A DNA stretch of 64,000 bases from Verrucomicrobiota bacterium (GTDB lineage: Bacteria; Verrucomicrobiota; Verrucomicrobiia; Chthoniobacterales; Terrimicrobiaceae): NCBI GenBank assembly GCA_026398275.1, contig JAPLTF010000020.1:1-64000 (forward strand), written 5' to 3'. A program made the translations under genes and the position numbers. The notes under the pieces are model-generated. The model searched no databases. It was not told the DNA's origin and saw nothing but the letters and a program-made list of their open reading frames with translations. Positions 51,379 through 61,236 of this stretch are shown in pieces (positions within the stretch are counted from its first letter, which is position 1; the number at the start of each line of letters is the position of its first letter).

Positions 51379-52173
51379 ATGAAAACAAAAATCCTGCTTT
51401 TCACCCTCGGTATCCTGCTCGTTCCCGCCTTGGGATTGGCCCAGACTCCGGTGCTTGTCCAGACCCAGTCGTATTCTTGGTCGCTTGCTCAAAATCTTCA
51501 ACTGATCAGCACCGAGGCAAACGGCGGAGTCTTCGCCTACACGTCGATCAACGGTGTGAGTGTATCAAAATACACCGGGGCTTTGGACCTCACGCGCGTC
51601 GTGATCAAGATTTTGCAGCCAGCCACGCCTGTTTCCCCAACCATCAATGTTTCGCTGGCGGTCGCAACAGGAGAGTCTACCGTATTCTCGAACGACACCG
51701 GCGTGAATTCAGTCAGTGAGTCGACCACCCTCCTAGGGAACAAAGTTTCGGTGTATAACAATCTAAAAACTCTGACGGGAAACAACAACGTAATCTCAAA
51801 TTACTACGCCAGCGCGACCAGTGGCGACTACGCAAATACCCCGCTGACAAGCCCAGACACAATATCTCGAAGCTTGGATCTGACGAACTCGGCTGTCACG
51901 CTATTCGACTCCAGTTCCTACAGTCTTTCCTCAGCCAACCTCAACACCCTCTTCCGTGATGGGTCGAATATCACATTTGGTGGAGCAAACGCTGTTAACA
52001 CGACTTTCGGTTATGATCGTAGTAACGCGAGCCTGCTGACCGCAACCATCACCGGGACAAACTCCGGTAAGGTCAGCATCGAATACTACGCCGTGCCCGA
52101 GCCGGAGACCTGGGCGTTGCTGGCCTTCAGCCTGACGACGGTGATGGTCCTGCGCCGGCGCCGGAATCACTGA
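51379..52173 (+). CDS. PEP-CTERM sorted exported protein
   Basis: A 264-residue secreted protein with an N-terminal signal peptide (LLFTLGILLVPALGLAQ, cleavage after about residue 22) and a C-terminal PEP-CTERM tag: VPEPETWALLAF, a short hydrophobic helix and a terminal RRRRNH. The middle is Ser/Thr/Asn-rich and strand-forming. Such tags are processed by exosortase, usually with exopolysaccharide export. The leader of 145 bp has the inverted repeat GCGTTGC/GCAACGC at 51298-51326. No exosortase gene is in the window. Confidence 0.92.
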   Translation: MKTKILLFTLGILLVPALGLAQTPVLVQTQSYSWSLAQNLQLISTEANGGVFAYTSINGVSVSKYTGALDLTRVVIKILQPATPVSPTINVSLAVATGESTVFSNDTGVNSVSESTTLLGNKVSVYNNLKTLTGNNNVISNYYASATSGDYANTPLTSPDTISRSLDLTNSAVTLFDSSSYSLSSANLNTLFRDGSNITFGGANAVNTTFGYDRSNASLLTATITGTNSGKVSIEYYAVPEPETWALLAFSLTTVMVLRRRRNH

Positions 52174-52191
52174 TTATATTTTCTGGGGGTA

Positions 52192-52234
52192 GATGGCGGC
52201 TGCCAGATGAGGGTCTGGCAGCCGCATCTTTTTT
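52192..52234 (+). terminator. Rho-independent terminator after PEP-CTERM gene
   Basis: GCGGCTGCCAGA and TCTGGCAGCCGC form a perfect 12-bp stem around TGAGGG, followed by a run of six T. It follows the PEP-CTERM stop by about 20 bp. Confidence 0.88.
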
Positions 52235-52277
52235 GAGGGCAGGCGTTCCCCGCGGGCCATGTGGGCGCAGTTTCCTT

Positions 52278-52384
52278 GGTGCGCGAGCGGTAGGGGCAGA
52301 CCTCCGGGCTGACCGTTTTCCGCGCGGCGGGCCGGGGACGTCCCGCCCTAGCGCGCATTGCGTCCGACCTCGCCCGGCTTTGAT
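52278..52384. repeat. Dispersed repeat family C, copy 1
   Basis: From GGTGCGCGAGCGGTAGGGGC to TTTGATC this 107-bp block is about 85 percent identical by eye to 57555-57663; common text includes GACGTCCCGCCCT and GCATTGCGTCC. It lies between the PEP-CTERM terminator and gapA. The rest of the 290-bp gap shows nothing else. Confidence 0.75.
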
Positions 52385-52483
52385 CGCCCCCGCATTCCCA
52401 CCCTGGCGAATCCGCCGCATGTTTGCTCTAGCTCAAGAATCCGCACGATTGCGCATTGACGGTTTGCGCGGGGAATTCTTTAA

Positions 52484-53524
<1,041 letters not shown>

Positions 53525-53551
53525 CCAAGGCAAATTCGCGACTGGGCTTTA

Positions 53552-53598
53552 CATAAGTCCTATAGGCCCTATCCGACCTATAGGACTTATGCTTTTTT
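53552..53598 (+). terminator. Rho-independent terminator after gapA
   Basis: CATAAGTCCTATAGG pairs with CCTATAGGACTTATG in a perfect 15-bp stem and is followed by CTTTTTTA. It separates gapA from pgk, so pgk may be read partly from its own promoter. Confidence 0.9.
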
Positions 53599-53619
53599 AG
53601 CCCACCAACATCTCTTCCT

Positions 53620-54900
53620 ATGAAAAAATCCATCAAAGACATCCCACTCGCCGGCAAGCGCGTCCTCATGCGCGTTGATTTCAATGTCCCGCAGGACAAG
53701 GCGACCGGCGCGATCACGAACCCGCAGCGGATCGCCGCCGCGATCCCCACGATCCAATACGCCCTCGACCAGGGAGCATCGGTCATCCTCATGAGCCACC
53801 TCGGACGCCCGGACGGCGAGCGCGTGGAAAAGTTTTCCCTCAAGCCGGTCGCAGACAAGCTGGCCGAGCTTCTCGGCAAGCCGGTGAAATTCCTCAATGA
53901 CTGCGTCGGGCCCGATGTCGAGGCGGCCTGTGCGGCGGTCAAGCCGGGCGAAGTCATCCTGCTCGAAAACCTCCGCTTCCACCTCGAGGAGGAGGGCAAG
54001 CGGAAGAATGCGGACGGCACATCCACGAAGGCCGATCCCGCCAAGGTGGCGGAGTTCCGCGCGAGCCTGACGAAGCTCGGCGACGTGTTTGTGAGCGACG
54101 CCTTCGGGACCGCGCACCGCGCGCACTCGTCGGTCGTCGGCGTCGCGCTGCCGGACAAGGTTGCGGGCTTCCTCATGCAAAAGGAACTCGATGCGTTCGC
54201 GGCGGTCCTCGACCATCCGAAGCGCCCGCTGCTCGCGATCCTCGGCGGCGCAAAAGTCGCCGACAAGATCCCGCTCATCAGCAACCTGCTCGACAAGGCG
54301 GACGAGATCATCATCGGCGGCGGCATGGCCTACACGTTCAAAAATGTTCTCAGCAACATGCCGATCGGCAACAGCCTCTTCGATCCCGAGGGTGCCAAGA
54401 TCGTCGTCGAGCTGATGACCAAGGCGAAAGAAAAAGGCGTCCAGATCCACCTGCCGGTCGACTTCGTCTGCGCGGACAAATTTGCGCCGGACGCCGAGAT
54501 CCGCGAATCCGACGACATCGCCGGAATTCCGGAAGGCTGGATGGGCCTCGATGTCGGGCCGAAGAGCCGCGCGCTTTTTGCCGGGGTGATCGGGCGCGCG
54601 AAGACGATCATCTGGAACGGGCCCGCCGGAGTTTTTGAGTTCGACCGCTTTGCGGAGGGAACCAAGAGCATGGCCGATGCCGTTGCGGCCTCCACGGCGG
54701 CAGGGGCGATCAGCGTTGTCGGCGGTGGAGACACCGCGACCGCGGCGAAAAAATTCAAGGTCGCCGACAAGGTCAGCCACTGCTCGACCGGCGGCGGCGC
54801 CTCGCTCGAACTCCTCGAAGGAAAATCCCTTCCCGGAGTCGCCGCGCTGGACGAGAATCTTGTTAATCTGCGGCTAAACCTTCTGCTGGATTTAGGATGA
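53620..54900 (+). CDS. pgk: Phosphoglycerate kinase
   Basis: A 426-residue ATP-producing enzyme of glycolysis. N-terminal [13 protein letters not shown], the substrate-binding SHLGRPDG and [14 protein letters not shown], the nucleotide loop [11 protein letters not shown], and the C-terminal [12 protein letters not shown] and [14 protein letters not shown] are complete. It follows gapA as is common. Confidence 0.97.
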   Translation: MKKSIKDIPLAGKRVLMRVDFNVPQDKATGAITNPQRIAAAIPTIQYALDQGASVILMSHLGRPDGERVEKFSLKPVADKLAELLGKPVKFLNDCVGPDVEAACAAVKPGEVILLENLRFHLEEEGKRKNADGTSTKADPAKVAEFRASLTKLGDVFVSDAFGTAHRAHSSVVGVALPDKVAGFLMQKELDAFAAVLDHPKRPLLAILGGAKVADKIPLISNLLDKADEIIIGGGMAYTFKNVLSNMPIGNSLFDPEGAKIVVELMTKAKEKGVQIHLPVDFVCADKFAPDAEIRESDDIAGIPEGWMGLDVGPKSRALFAGVIGRAKTIIWNGPAGVFEFDRFAEGTKSMADAVAASTAAGAISVVGGGDTATAAKKFKVADKVSHCSTGGGASLELLEGKSLPGVAALDENLVNLRLNLLLDLG

Positions 54901-54952
54901 TAGGGCTCGCAACCCGCACGGGGCGTGGTCTATCTTTTCCGGCCCGCGCACC

Positions 54953-56560
54953 ATGTCAGAAATCTCACGCCGCCGAACCTTCGCCATCATCTCCCACCCG
55001 GATGCCGGCAAGACGACCCTGACCGAAAAGTTTCTTCTTTACGGCGGGGCGGTCCAGCTTGCCGGAAGCGTGACCTCGCGGAAAAACCAGCGCGCGACGA
55101 CAAGCGACTGGATGGAGCTCGAGAAGCAGCGCGGGATCTCGGTGTCGTCCACGGTTCTCCAATTCGACTACAAGGACTGCGTGGTCAACCTCCTCGACAC
55201 GCCGGGCCACAAGGACTTTTCCGAGGACACCTACCGGGTGCTCACGGCGGTCGACGCGGCGGTGATGGTGATCGATGCGGGAAAAGGGATCGAGACCCAG
55301 ACGCGGAAGCTGTTCGAGGTGTGCCGCCAGCGCGGGGTTCCGATCTTCACCTTCATGAACAAGCTCGACCGTCCGGCCCGCCCGCCGCTCGACCTGCTCG
55401 ACGAGCTGGAATCCGTCCTCGGCATCCACGCGCTTCCGATGAACTGGCCGCTCGGCGACGGCCCCGAGTTCAAGGGCGTCTACGACCGGATGAAGCAGTC
55501 GATGCACCTCTTCGAGCGGACCCCCGGCGGCGCCTACCGCGCGGCGGTCGCAGTGAAAGACATCCATGATCAGGCGGTGAAGGACACCGTCCTGCCGGAC
55601 GTCTACGCGCGGATCTGCGACGAGCTTGCGCTGCTCGATGGGGCGGGCACGGAGTTCGATGTCGAAGCCGTCCGGGCCGGGAAGGCGACGCCGGTCTTCT
55701 TCGGGAGCGCGATGAACAATTTCGGAGTCCAGCTCCTCCTGGATTCATTTCTGGAACTTGCCCCGCCGCCGGCATCCCGCCTGAGCGGCGACCGCCTGAT
55801 CGCGCCCGATTCGGAGGAGTTCTCCGGGTTTGTTTTCAAAATCCAGGCGAACATGAACCCGAAGCACCGCGACCGGGTCTCGTTCATCCGCGTCGTCTCC
55901 GGATGCTTCCGCCGCGACATGGTCGCCCACCATGTGAGGCTCGGGAAACCCGTCCGCCTCGGAAATTCGCAGCGCCTCTTCGCGCAGGATCGCGAAACCG
56001 TCGACGAGGCCTGGGCGGGAGATGTTGTCGGCATCGTCGGCAATTACGATTTTTTGATCGGCGACACCGTGAGCGAGGATCCCACGATTTCCTATCACGA
56101 GATCCCGCGGTTCGCGCCCGAGTGCTTCGCCTACCTCCGGAATTCGAGCACGGCAAAATTCAAGCGCTTCCGCGAGGGGCTCGACCAGCTTTTGAAGGAA
56201 GGCGTCGCGCAGGCGTTTGAGCTTCCGGATTCCCTCCAGCGCGTCCCGCTCCTCGGCGCGGTCGGCCCGCTTCAGTTCGAGGTCATGCAATACCGGCTCG
56301 AAAGCGAATACAGCGCGGACTGCCGGGTCGAGTCCGCCACATGGCAATTTGTCCGCTGGCCGCTCGACAAGGAAACCGGTGCGCCGATTCTCGAACGCCC
56401 GGACCTGATGCTCCCGACCGGCTGCGCTCTCGCCCGCGATGCCTTCGGCCAATGGGTCGTGCTCCTTCCCAGTTCCTGGACAGCCAGCTACCTCGAGGAA
56501 AAGAACAGCGCCTACGCCTTCATCCCCACGCCGCCATCCGCGCGGACGCAGGTGGCTTGA
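54953..56560 (+). CDS. prfC: Peptide chain release factor 3
   Basis: A 535-residue GTPase that recycles release factors 1 and 2. The GTPase elements are HPDAGKTTLTEKF (G1), QRGISVSSTV (G2), DTPGHKDFSEDTYR (G3) and NKLDR (G4). The C-terminal domain has GPLQFEVMQYRLESEYSAD typical of RF3 and not of EF-G. Length is normal. The start MSEISRRRT at 54953 is the first Met. Confidence 0.95.
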   Translation: MSEISRRRTFAIISHPDAGKTTLTEKFLLYGGAVQLAGSVTSRKNQRATTSDWMELEKQRGISVSSTVLQFDYKDCVVNLLDTPGHKDFSEDTYRVLTAVDAAVMVIDAGKGIETQTRKLFEVCRQRGVPIFTFMNKLDRPARPPLDLLDELESVLGIHALPMNWPLGDGPEFKGVYDRMKQSMHLFERTPGGAYRAAVAVKDIHDQAVKDTVLPDVYARICDELALLDGAGTEFDVEAVRAGKATPVFFGSAMNNFGVQLLLDSFLELAPPPASRLSGDRLIAPDSEEFSGFVFKIQANMNPKHRDRVSFIRVVSGCFRRDMVAHHVRLGKPVRLGNSQRLFAQDRETVDEAWAGDVVGIVGNYDFLIGDTVSEDPTISYHEIPRFAPECFAYLRNSSTAKFKRFREGLDQLLKEGVAQAFELPDSLQRVPLLGAVGPLQFEVMQYRLESEYSADCRVESATWQFVRWPLDKETGAPILERPDLMLPTGCALARDAFGQWVVLLPSSWTASYLEEKNSAYAFIPTPPSARTQVA

Positions 56561-56833
56561 CCTGAGCCCAGGGCCCACGCGGCACTCCTCCGATTTGAGC
56601 ATGTCTTGCTGGATTTCCGACCGGTGATCAGGCACCCTGCGGGAAGCCATTTGCTAGAAAAATGAAACAAGTCCACGTCCTCATCCGCCAGGGCTTGCCA
56701 CAACCAGAACGCCTTGCAACGCTCAATGGCATCGCCATCTCCTAGATGGGCGCCCTGCTCCAACGCCAACTTACCAGCGAGGAAAAGAAGTCGCTCAAAA
56801 AGCCGGACGTGCTAAAAGCGGGTAAGCAGCAAT
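56561..56833. other. Intergenic remnant before KilA-N gene
   Basis: Two short open pieces on the plus strand, MKQVHVLIRQGLPQPERLAT (from 56662, ending at a TAG) and MGALLQRQLTSEEKKSLKKP (from 56746), look like relics of a coding region but match nothing I recognise. The second runs into the palindromic repeat A copy 2. Confidence 0.4.
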
Positions 56834-56929
56834 GCTGTTCACTTAAGAAGGGAGCGCGGGCGTCCCGCCCGCTGGTTTTTCGGTTGCGGGCGGGACGCCC
56901 ACGCTCCTTTTTGCAGCAAAGTGAACAGC
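56834..56929. repeat. Palindromic repeat family A, copy 2 (96 bp)
   Basis: The same 96-bp element as 37261-37356, with only a one-base difference that I can see. It is flanked by GGGTAAGCAGCAAT on the left and GGGGTAAGCAGCCAT on the right, again a direct repeat, and is next to the KilA-N start. Confidence 0.85.
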
Positions 56930-56945
56930 ATTGGGGTAAGCAGCC

Positions 56946-57510
56946 ATGAGCAAAGCCAAAAAAAGCACCATAGAAGTCAGGGGTGCCACCGTTACCGTGC
57001 TCTCTCAGAACCAGGAGGATTTCATCTGTATCACGGATATCGCCCGTTACAAAGACGCTGAACGGACGGATTACCTCATCTCCAATTGGCTTCGCAATCG
57101 CAATACCATCGAGTTTCTTGGCGTCTGGGAACGCCTCAACAACCCCGGTTTTAATCCCATCGAATTCGATGGAATTAGAAAGCAGGCGGGATTGAACAGT
57201 TTCATTCTGACCGCCAAACGTTGGATCGAAACGACGGGTGCCATCGGACTGGTTTCCAAAACAGGCCGCTATGGCGGCACCTTCGCCCACAAGGACATCG
57301 CTTTCGAATTCGCGTCCTGGGTATCCGTGGAGTTCAAGCTCCACCTCATCAAGGAATTCCAGCGCCTCAAGGACGATGAAAACAACCGCCTGAAGCTGAA
57401 TTGGAACCTTCAGCGCACCCTCGCCAAGATCAATTACCGCATCCACACCGACGCCATCAAGGAGACCCTCCTTCCGCCTGCCATCACGAAGGCCCAGGCC
57501 TCCACGAGCC
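56946..57510 (+). pseudogene. KilA-N domain protein, C-terminally truncated
   Basis: About 185 codons match KilA-N DNA-binding proteins of phage and mobile-element type: DFICITDIARYKDAERTDYL, NWLRNRNTIEFLGVWE, TAKRWIETTGAIGLVSKTGR and YGGTFAHKDIAFEFASWVSV. The usual middle continues KETLLPPAITKAQAS and then stops. From about 57510 the frame reads repeat C (57555-57663), which breaks the C-terminal half. The open frame itself runs to 57695. Family members are usually 270-290 residues. Confidence 0.75.
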
Positions 57511-57554
57511 TTTGGCTTCTCCCTGGGTGTGATGAAATGTGTGTGCGGTTCTTC

Positions 57555-57663
57555 GGTGCGCGAATGGTAGGGGCAGACCTCTGGGCTGACCGTTCCCCAC
57601 GCGGCGGGCCGGGGACGTCCCGCCCTGCCAGGCATTGCGTCCAACCTCACCCACTTTTGATCA
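57555..57663. repeat. Dispersed repeat family C, copy 2
   Basis: A 109-bp block like 52278-52384, with the shared text GGTAGGGGCAGACCTC and CGGGCCGGGGACGTCCCGCC. Its position coincides with the end of similarity of the KilA-N gene. Confidence 0.75.
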
Positions 57664-57733
57664 CACCCCTTCTCCCCTTGGAGGGGCTCCTTTGACTTGC
57701 ACCGCAGGGGTTCGTGGCGCATGGTTAATAGCC

Positions 57734-57964
57734 ATGTCGTCGCAACAGATTATTCAAGAAGCTGTGGCCCTGCCCTTGGCGGAGCGATTCCTGCTCGCGC
57801 AGGAACTTTGGCAGAGCTTGGACGCCGGTCTCAACGATGCGGAGGCCCAGCCAGCCCTCACGGAAGCCATTCGCCGCGATGAGGAACTCTCTGCCGGCCA
57901 TGTCGCAGGACGCTCCCACAGCGACGTCATGCTCGCAGCCCGCCTCGCCATCGGATGCGCGTGA
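57734..57964 (+). CDS. Addiction-module antitoxin
   Basis: A 76-residue protein of the 'putative addiction module component' type: it starts with QQIIQEAVALPLAERFLLAQ followed by ELWQSLD and ends with a short helix that binds a toxin. The start MSSQQ follows a repeat-rich leader. Its end overlaps the next gene by 10 bp, a classical antitoxin-toxin order. Confidence 0.8.
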   Translation: MSSQQIIQEAVALPLAERFLLAQELWQSLDAGLNDAEAQPALTEAIRRDEELSAGHVAGRSHSDVMLAARLAIGCA

Positions 57965-58239
57965 TTTACCACCCGGATGCCGAGCCGGAACTCATCCGGG
58001 CAGCGGAATATTACGAGAAGCAAGTCCCCTCCTTGGGCGGTCAGTTTCTCGACGCCATGGAGGAGGCTGCCGCCAGCATCACAGAGTCGCCGAAAAGATG
58101 GCGGATTCTTGAAAAGGACGTGCGCCGATTCCTGCTGCCGCGGTTTCCATTTGCCGTCTACTACCGGGCCCCGGGCGATCACATCCGGATTCTCGCGGTC
58201 AAAATTTCCCCGCTCGCCTCGGCAGCCGGAGTGTGGTAA
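57955..58239 (+). CDS. RelE/ParE-family toxin
   Basis: A 94-residue protein with the RelE/ParE fold: VIYHPDAEPELIRAAEYYEK, GGQFLDAMEEAAASITESPK, and the strand-loop RRFLLPRFPFAVYYRA followed by HIRILAVKIS. It is the toxin partner of the gene at 57734. It may act on ribosomes or gyrase; I cannot tell which. Confidence 0.85.
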   Translation: MRVIYHPDAEPELIRAAEYYEKQVPSLGGQFLDAMEEAAASITESPKRWRILEKDVRRFLLPRFPFAVYYRAPGDHIRILAVKISPLASAAGVW

Positions 58240-58248
58240 GCAGAAGTC

Positions 58249-58464
58249 ATGAAAAGCCTCGTTGTTGCCCGTGATCCGGGGATCCTCGGAGCCACCCCCG
58301 TCTTTGTTGGAACCCGGGTCCCTGTTCGCAACCTTTTGGATTGCCTTGAAGGCGGCTACACCATTGATGAATTCCTCGAGGATTTTCCGACGGTGAAAAA
58401 GGAACAGGTTCTCGCCTTCTTGGAGGATACCAAGGCGGACTTGGAATTGGCGGTCACGGCATGA
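58249..58464 (+). CDS. DUF433 antitoxin-like protein
   Basis: A 71-residue DUF433 protein: the start DPGILGATPVFVGTRVPVRN is the family signature, followed by LLDCLEGGYTIDEFLEDFPT and the helix VKKEQVLAFLEDTKADL. DUF433 genes usually sit before DUF5615/Mut7-C genes and are proposed antitoxins. It overlaps the next gene by 4 bp. Confidence 0.85.
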   Translation: MKSLVVARDPGILGATPVFVGTRVPVRNLLDCLEGGYTIDEFLEDFPTVKKEQVLAFLEDTKADLELAVTA

Positions 58465-58838
58465 GGCTCATCCTGGATGAATGCCTTCCCAAGCGCTTGA
58501 CCCGCGAATTGCCCGGACATGATTCCGTTACCGTTCCAATGGCAGGGTTGGCCGGACTGCAAAATGGAGACCTCCTGCGTCAAATCTCCGGAAAATTCGA
58601 GGGATTCATCACGATTGACGGAAACCTGGCCCACCAACAGAACACGGGGAAACTTCCCTTCGGGGTTGTCGTTCTCGCCGCCTCCTCCAACAAAATTGAG
58701 GACATCCGGCCCCAAAATCCTCCAGACGCTGAAACCCGGCCAAGTTGTCCGGGTTCTTTGAATGCAGCCCTTCGCGCCTCCGCGCCTTCGCGGGAAATCC
58801 CTGATTTGAAAAATCCGCGCATCCCGCGCGCATTGTAG
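58461..58838 (+). CDS. DUF5615 PIN-like toxin candidate, frameshifted end
   Basis: The first ~85 codons match DUF5615 (PIN-like) proteins: RLILDECLPKRLTRELPGHD, GLQNGDLLRQ and FEGFITIDGNLAHQQN with acidic metal ligands. The last part of the reading (QNPPDAETRPSCPG and onward) is not family-like. In the next frame the bases from about 58705 give ILQTLKPGQVVRVL and a stop, which is the normal end of the family. So a small frameshift near 58700 has replaced the C-terminus. Confidence 0.7.
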   Translation: MRLILDECLPKRLTRELPGHDSVTVPMAGLAGLQNGDLLRQISGKFEGFITIDGNLAHQQNTGKLPFGVVVLAASSNKIEDIRPQNPPDAETRPSCPGSLNAALRASAPSREIPDLKNPRIPRAL

Positions 58839-58862
58839 CCGATCGTCCGCAGACGTTCGGGC

Positions 58863-59111
58863 ATGGTTCTGGGCATGATGCCCAACATGCCTGCCAAGGA
58901 CCGGACCCTCTCAAAATTCGGACTCAACGTCGCCCGCCTCCGCGCCGCCAAGGGGTTCTCCCAAGAAAAACTCGCTGAAAAAGCGGGGATAGACCGGACG
59001 TATGTCAGCGGGATCGAACGCGGGGTGCGCAATCCGGGGATCAAGACGGTCCTTCAGATTGCGAAGGCGCTCGGCGTTTCGATCACGGAACTTTGCGAGG
59101 ACGTTTCGTGA
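58863..59111 (+). CDS. XRE-type controller protein of restriction system
   Basis: An 82-residue (or shorter, from Met at 58887) HTH protein: GLNVARLRAAKGFSQEKLAE, KAGIDRTYVSGIERGVRNPG, TVLQIAKALGVSITELCEDV is a full XRE helix-turn-helix domain with no other domain. Controllers of this size before a methylase gene (C proteins) delay endonuclease expression. The stop overlaps the methylase GTG start. Confidence 0.85.
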   Translation: MVLGMMPNMPAKDRTLSKFGLNVARLRAAKGFSQEKLAEKAGIDRTYVSGIERGVRNPGIKTVLQIAKALGVSITELCEDVS

Positions 59112-60226
59112 AAACGAAACGCAAGAAACCGGCCCGCATAAAGGAAGATGCAGCGGTTTTTGGCACATCCAAGCAGCCCTTGCGGTTCATTGATCTTTTC
59201 TGTGGTATTGGAGGTTTTCGCATCGCCTTTGAGAGAGCCGGTGGCAAATGCGTTTTCTCATCCGACTACGACAAATTCAGCCAGCAAACTTACGAAGAGA
59301 ATTTTGGCGAACGCCCGCACGGTGACATCCATAGCGTGGCCGTCGCTGAGATCCCGGCGCATGACATCCTCTGCGCGGGGTTTCCTTGCCAACCGTTCAG
59401 CATCGCGGGAGTTTCAAAAAAGCTGAGCCTTGGACGCAAGCACGGCTTTGACGACGAAAAACAGGGCAATCTCTTTTTCTCCATCGCCGAGATCCTCGAC
59501 TTCCATCGCCCAGCAGCTTTTGTCTTGGAGAACGTCAAGAACCTCAAAGGGCATGACGGAGGCAAGACGTTCGATATTATCTATCGCACCCTTACCGAAG
59601 CGCTGGGCTACACGGTCTATCACAAGATCATCGATGCGAAGAGCGTCGTCCCCCAGCACCGCGAACGTATCTTTCTTGTAGGGTTCCGAGAGTGGCGCTA
59701 TTTCGACTTTCCACAGTTTCCCGACAAGGGGCCTAAACTTGGTAGCATCCTCGAACCGAAGCCGGATCCGAAATACACACTCACTGACCATCTTTGGAAT
59801 TACCTTCAGAACTACGCCGCTAAACATCAGGCAGCCGGCAATGGATTTGGATTTGGCCTCGTGACTGAGAATGACACCACTCGAACCCTCAGTGCGCGTT
59901 ACCATAAGGACGGTTCAGAAATTCTCATTGCACAGAATAGAAAGAATCCCCGCCGCCTCACTCCACGCGAATGCGCGCGCCTGATGGGCTATCCGGAGAC
60001 ATATAAGGTCGTTGTCTCCGATACGCAGGCTTACCGGCAGTTTGGGAACTCCGTTGTCGTTCCCGTCGTAGGGCAAATTGCGCAAAGCGTTGTCCGCACG
60101 CTGCAGCAGCCATTGAACGCTTCGCCAGATTTTGTCCTCACTGCAGCAGAAAGAACCAAGTCTGCTAAAATCAAAGTCACAAAAACCCCGAGCAAATATC
60201 CGAAACCGAAACGACGAGTTTCTTAG
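59108..60226 (+). CDS. DNA (cytosine-5) methyltransferase
   Basis: A 372-residue type II modification enzyme starting at GTG 59108. Motif I is RFIDLFCGIGGFRIAFE, motif IV PCQPFSIAG with catalytic Cys, motif VI ENVKNL, motif VIII QHRERIFLVGF and motif X QFGNSVVVPVVG. The variable target-recognition part between VIII and X is about 90 residues. The target sequence cannot be read from the protein. The order controller, methylase, endonuclease supports a complete restriction system. Confidence 0.95.
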   Translation: MKTKRKKPARIKEDAAVFGTSKQPLRFIDLFCGIGGFRIAFERAGGKCVFSSDYDKFSQQTYEENFGERPHGDIHSVAVAEIPAHDILCAGFPCQPFSIAGVSKKLSLGRKHGFDDEKQGNLFFSIAEILDFHRPAAFVLENVKNLKGHDGGKTFDIIYRTLTEALGYTVYHKIIDAKSVVPQHRERIFLVGFREWRYFDFPQFPDKGPKLGSILEPKPDPKYTLTDHLWNYLQNYAAKHQAAGNGFGFGLVTENDTTRTLSARYHKDGSEILIAQNRKNPRRLTPRECARLMGYPETYKVVVSDTQAYRQFGNSVVVPVVGQIAQSVVRTLQQPLNASPDFVLTAAERTKSAKIKVTKTPSKYPKPKRRVS

Positions 60227-60231
60227 ACTGT

Positions 60232-61182
60232 ATGGCAACACTCTCAACTGAAGCAATGCGGGCTTTCCTGCGTAAAAGCATCACAAGCCTTAATCGCAAT
60301 AAGCTCAATGGCTTGTTGGCTGAGGTTGATCTCCGCCAACATCTAGCAGAACTTGGTTTTGGTGATCGTGTCTCACGTGGAGGTTGGATCGCACGACGTG
60401 AGGGGCCGGGGGAGTTCGGGCATCGAACTGCCGTTTTTTTTCCAGAGGTGCTATTGCCTGAAGTCGATTACCCGTCAGACCGAGTCCTGCCTGCCCCAGA
60501 TCTCGGGCTCCACACGATTTGTGCAACCTTTCATCAGACAGGAATCGAGGCCTATTTCTGCGCAGCTAGGGTAGACGAGAAAGACGATGCGATGGCTTTG
60601 CATTGGCATGCTATCCAGTTAGGCCTTCCAACCCAGCAGCAATTTTGCACTTTTCCGCAGTGTGTCGCATCGCTTTTCCGGGCTCGCAATGCTCGCTATA
60701 ACTTTCTTCGCTACGATGCAGACGCGACTCTGGTGCCGGATATTGCAATTGCGGACGAGTTTTCTAAAGAACACATGCGCGTAGCTTTCCAGACAGCCTA
60801 CCTTGCGGAAGTGTCGGATGTAGATGGCATTTTCTGGGGTCAGCAATTTACTTACCCGCTCGAAGTCAAGGAAAAGACAGCGGCAACAGATAGTCGGCTA
60901 GGTCACTACTTTGGGCTTGATGTGGGTCCATTTGTGAAACTCGCCTACTACGCTGCAAAGCGAGGAAATCTCCAGTCGCTATTCATTGTTCGGGAGATAA
61001 ACAACACAGACGAGAGGGCTCTGGTCCAATGGTGGTTTATAACGTTCGAACAGCTTGCTCGGTTTGCATCATGGGTGCAGAGAGCTGGGGGCACGAGTAT
61101 GTCTGGCGGCGCGAGTGCCGTGGTGCGAATTCCTCGAGCCGAATTTCGGCCGCTCAATGCGGCGAATCTCCGTGAACTGTAG
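60232..61182 (+). CDS. Candidate type II restriction endonuclease
   Basis: A 316-residue protein that begins 5 bp after the methylase stop. I do not recognise a named endonuclease family. A PD-(D/E)xK-like arrangement is possible: acidic residues in LVPDIAIADEFS, then DVDGIFWGQQFTYPLEVKEK, with E-V-K as the core and a Gln/Glu helix before it. It is lower in GC than its neighbours, consistent with transfer. Its position makes it the likely nuclease of the system; the specificity is unknown. Confidence 0.65.
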   Translation: MATLSTEAMRAFLRKSITSLNRNKLNGLLAEVDLRQHLAELGFGDRVSRGGWIARREGPGEFGHRTAVFFPEVLLPEVDYPSDRVLPAPDLGLHTICATFHQTGIEAYFCAARVDEKDDAMALHWHAIQLGLPTQQQFCTFPQCVASLFRARNARYNFLRYDADATLVPDIAIADEFSKEHMRVAFQTAYLAEVSDVDGIFWGQQFTYPLEVKEKTAATDSRLGHYFGLDVGPFVKLAYYAAKRGNLQSLFIVREINNTDERALVQWWFITFEQLARFASWVQRAGGTSMSGGASAVVRIPRAEFRPLNAANLREL

Positions 61183-61236
61183 ATTGCTCGTATTTTTTCC
61201 CTGGCAAGAGGATGACGGCCTGGTAGTGCTCAATGC

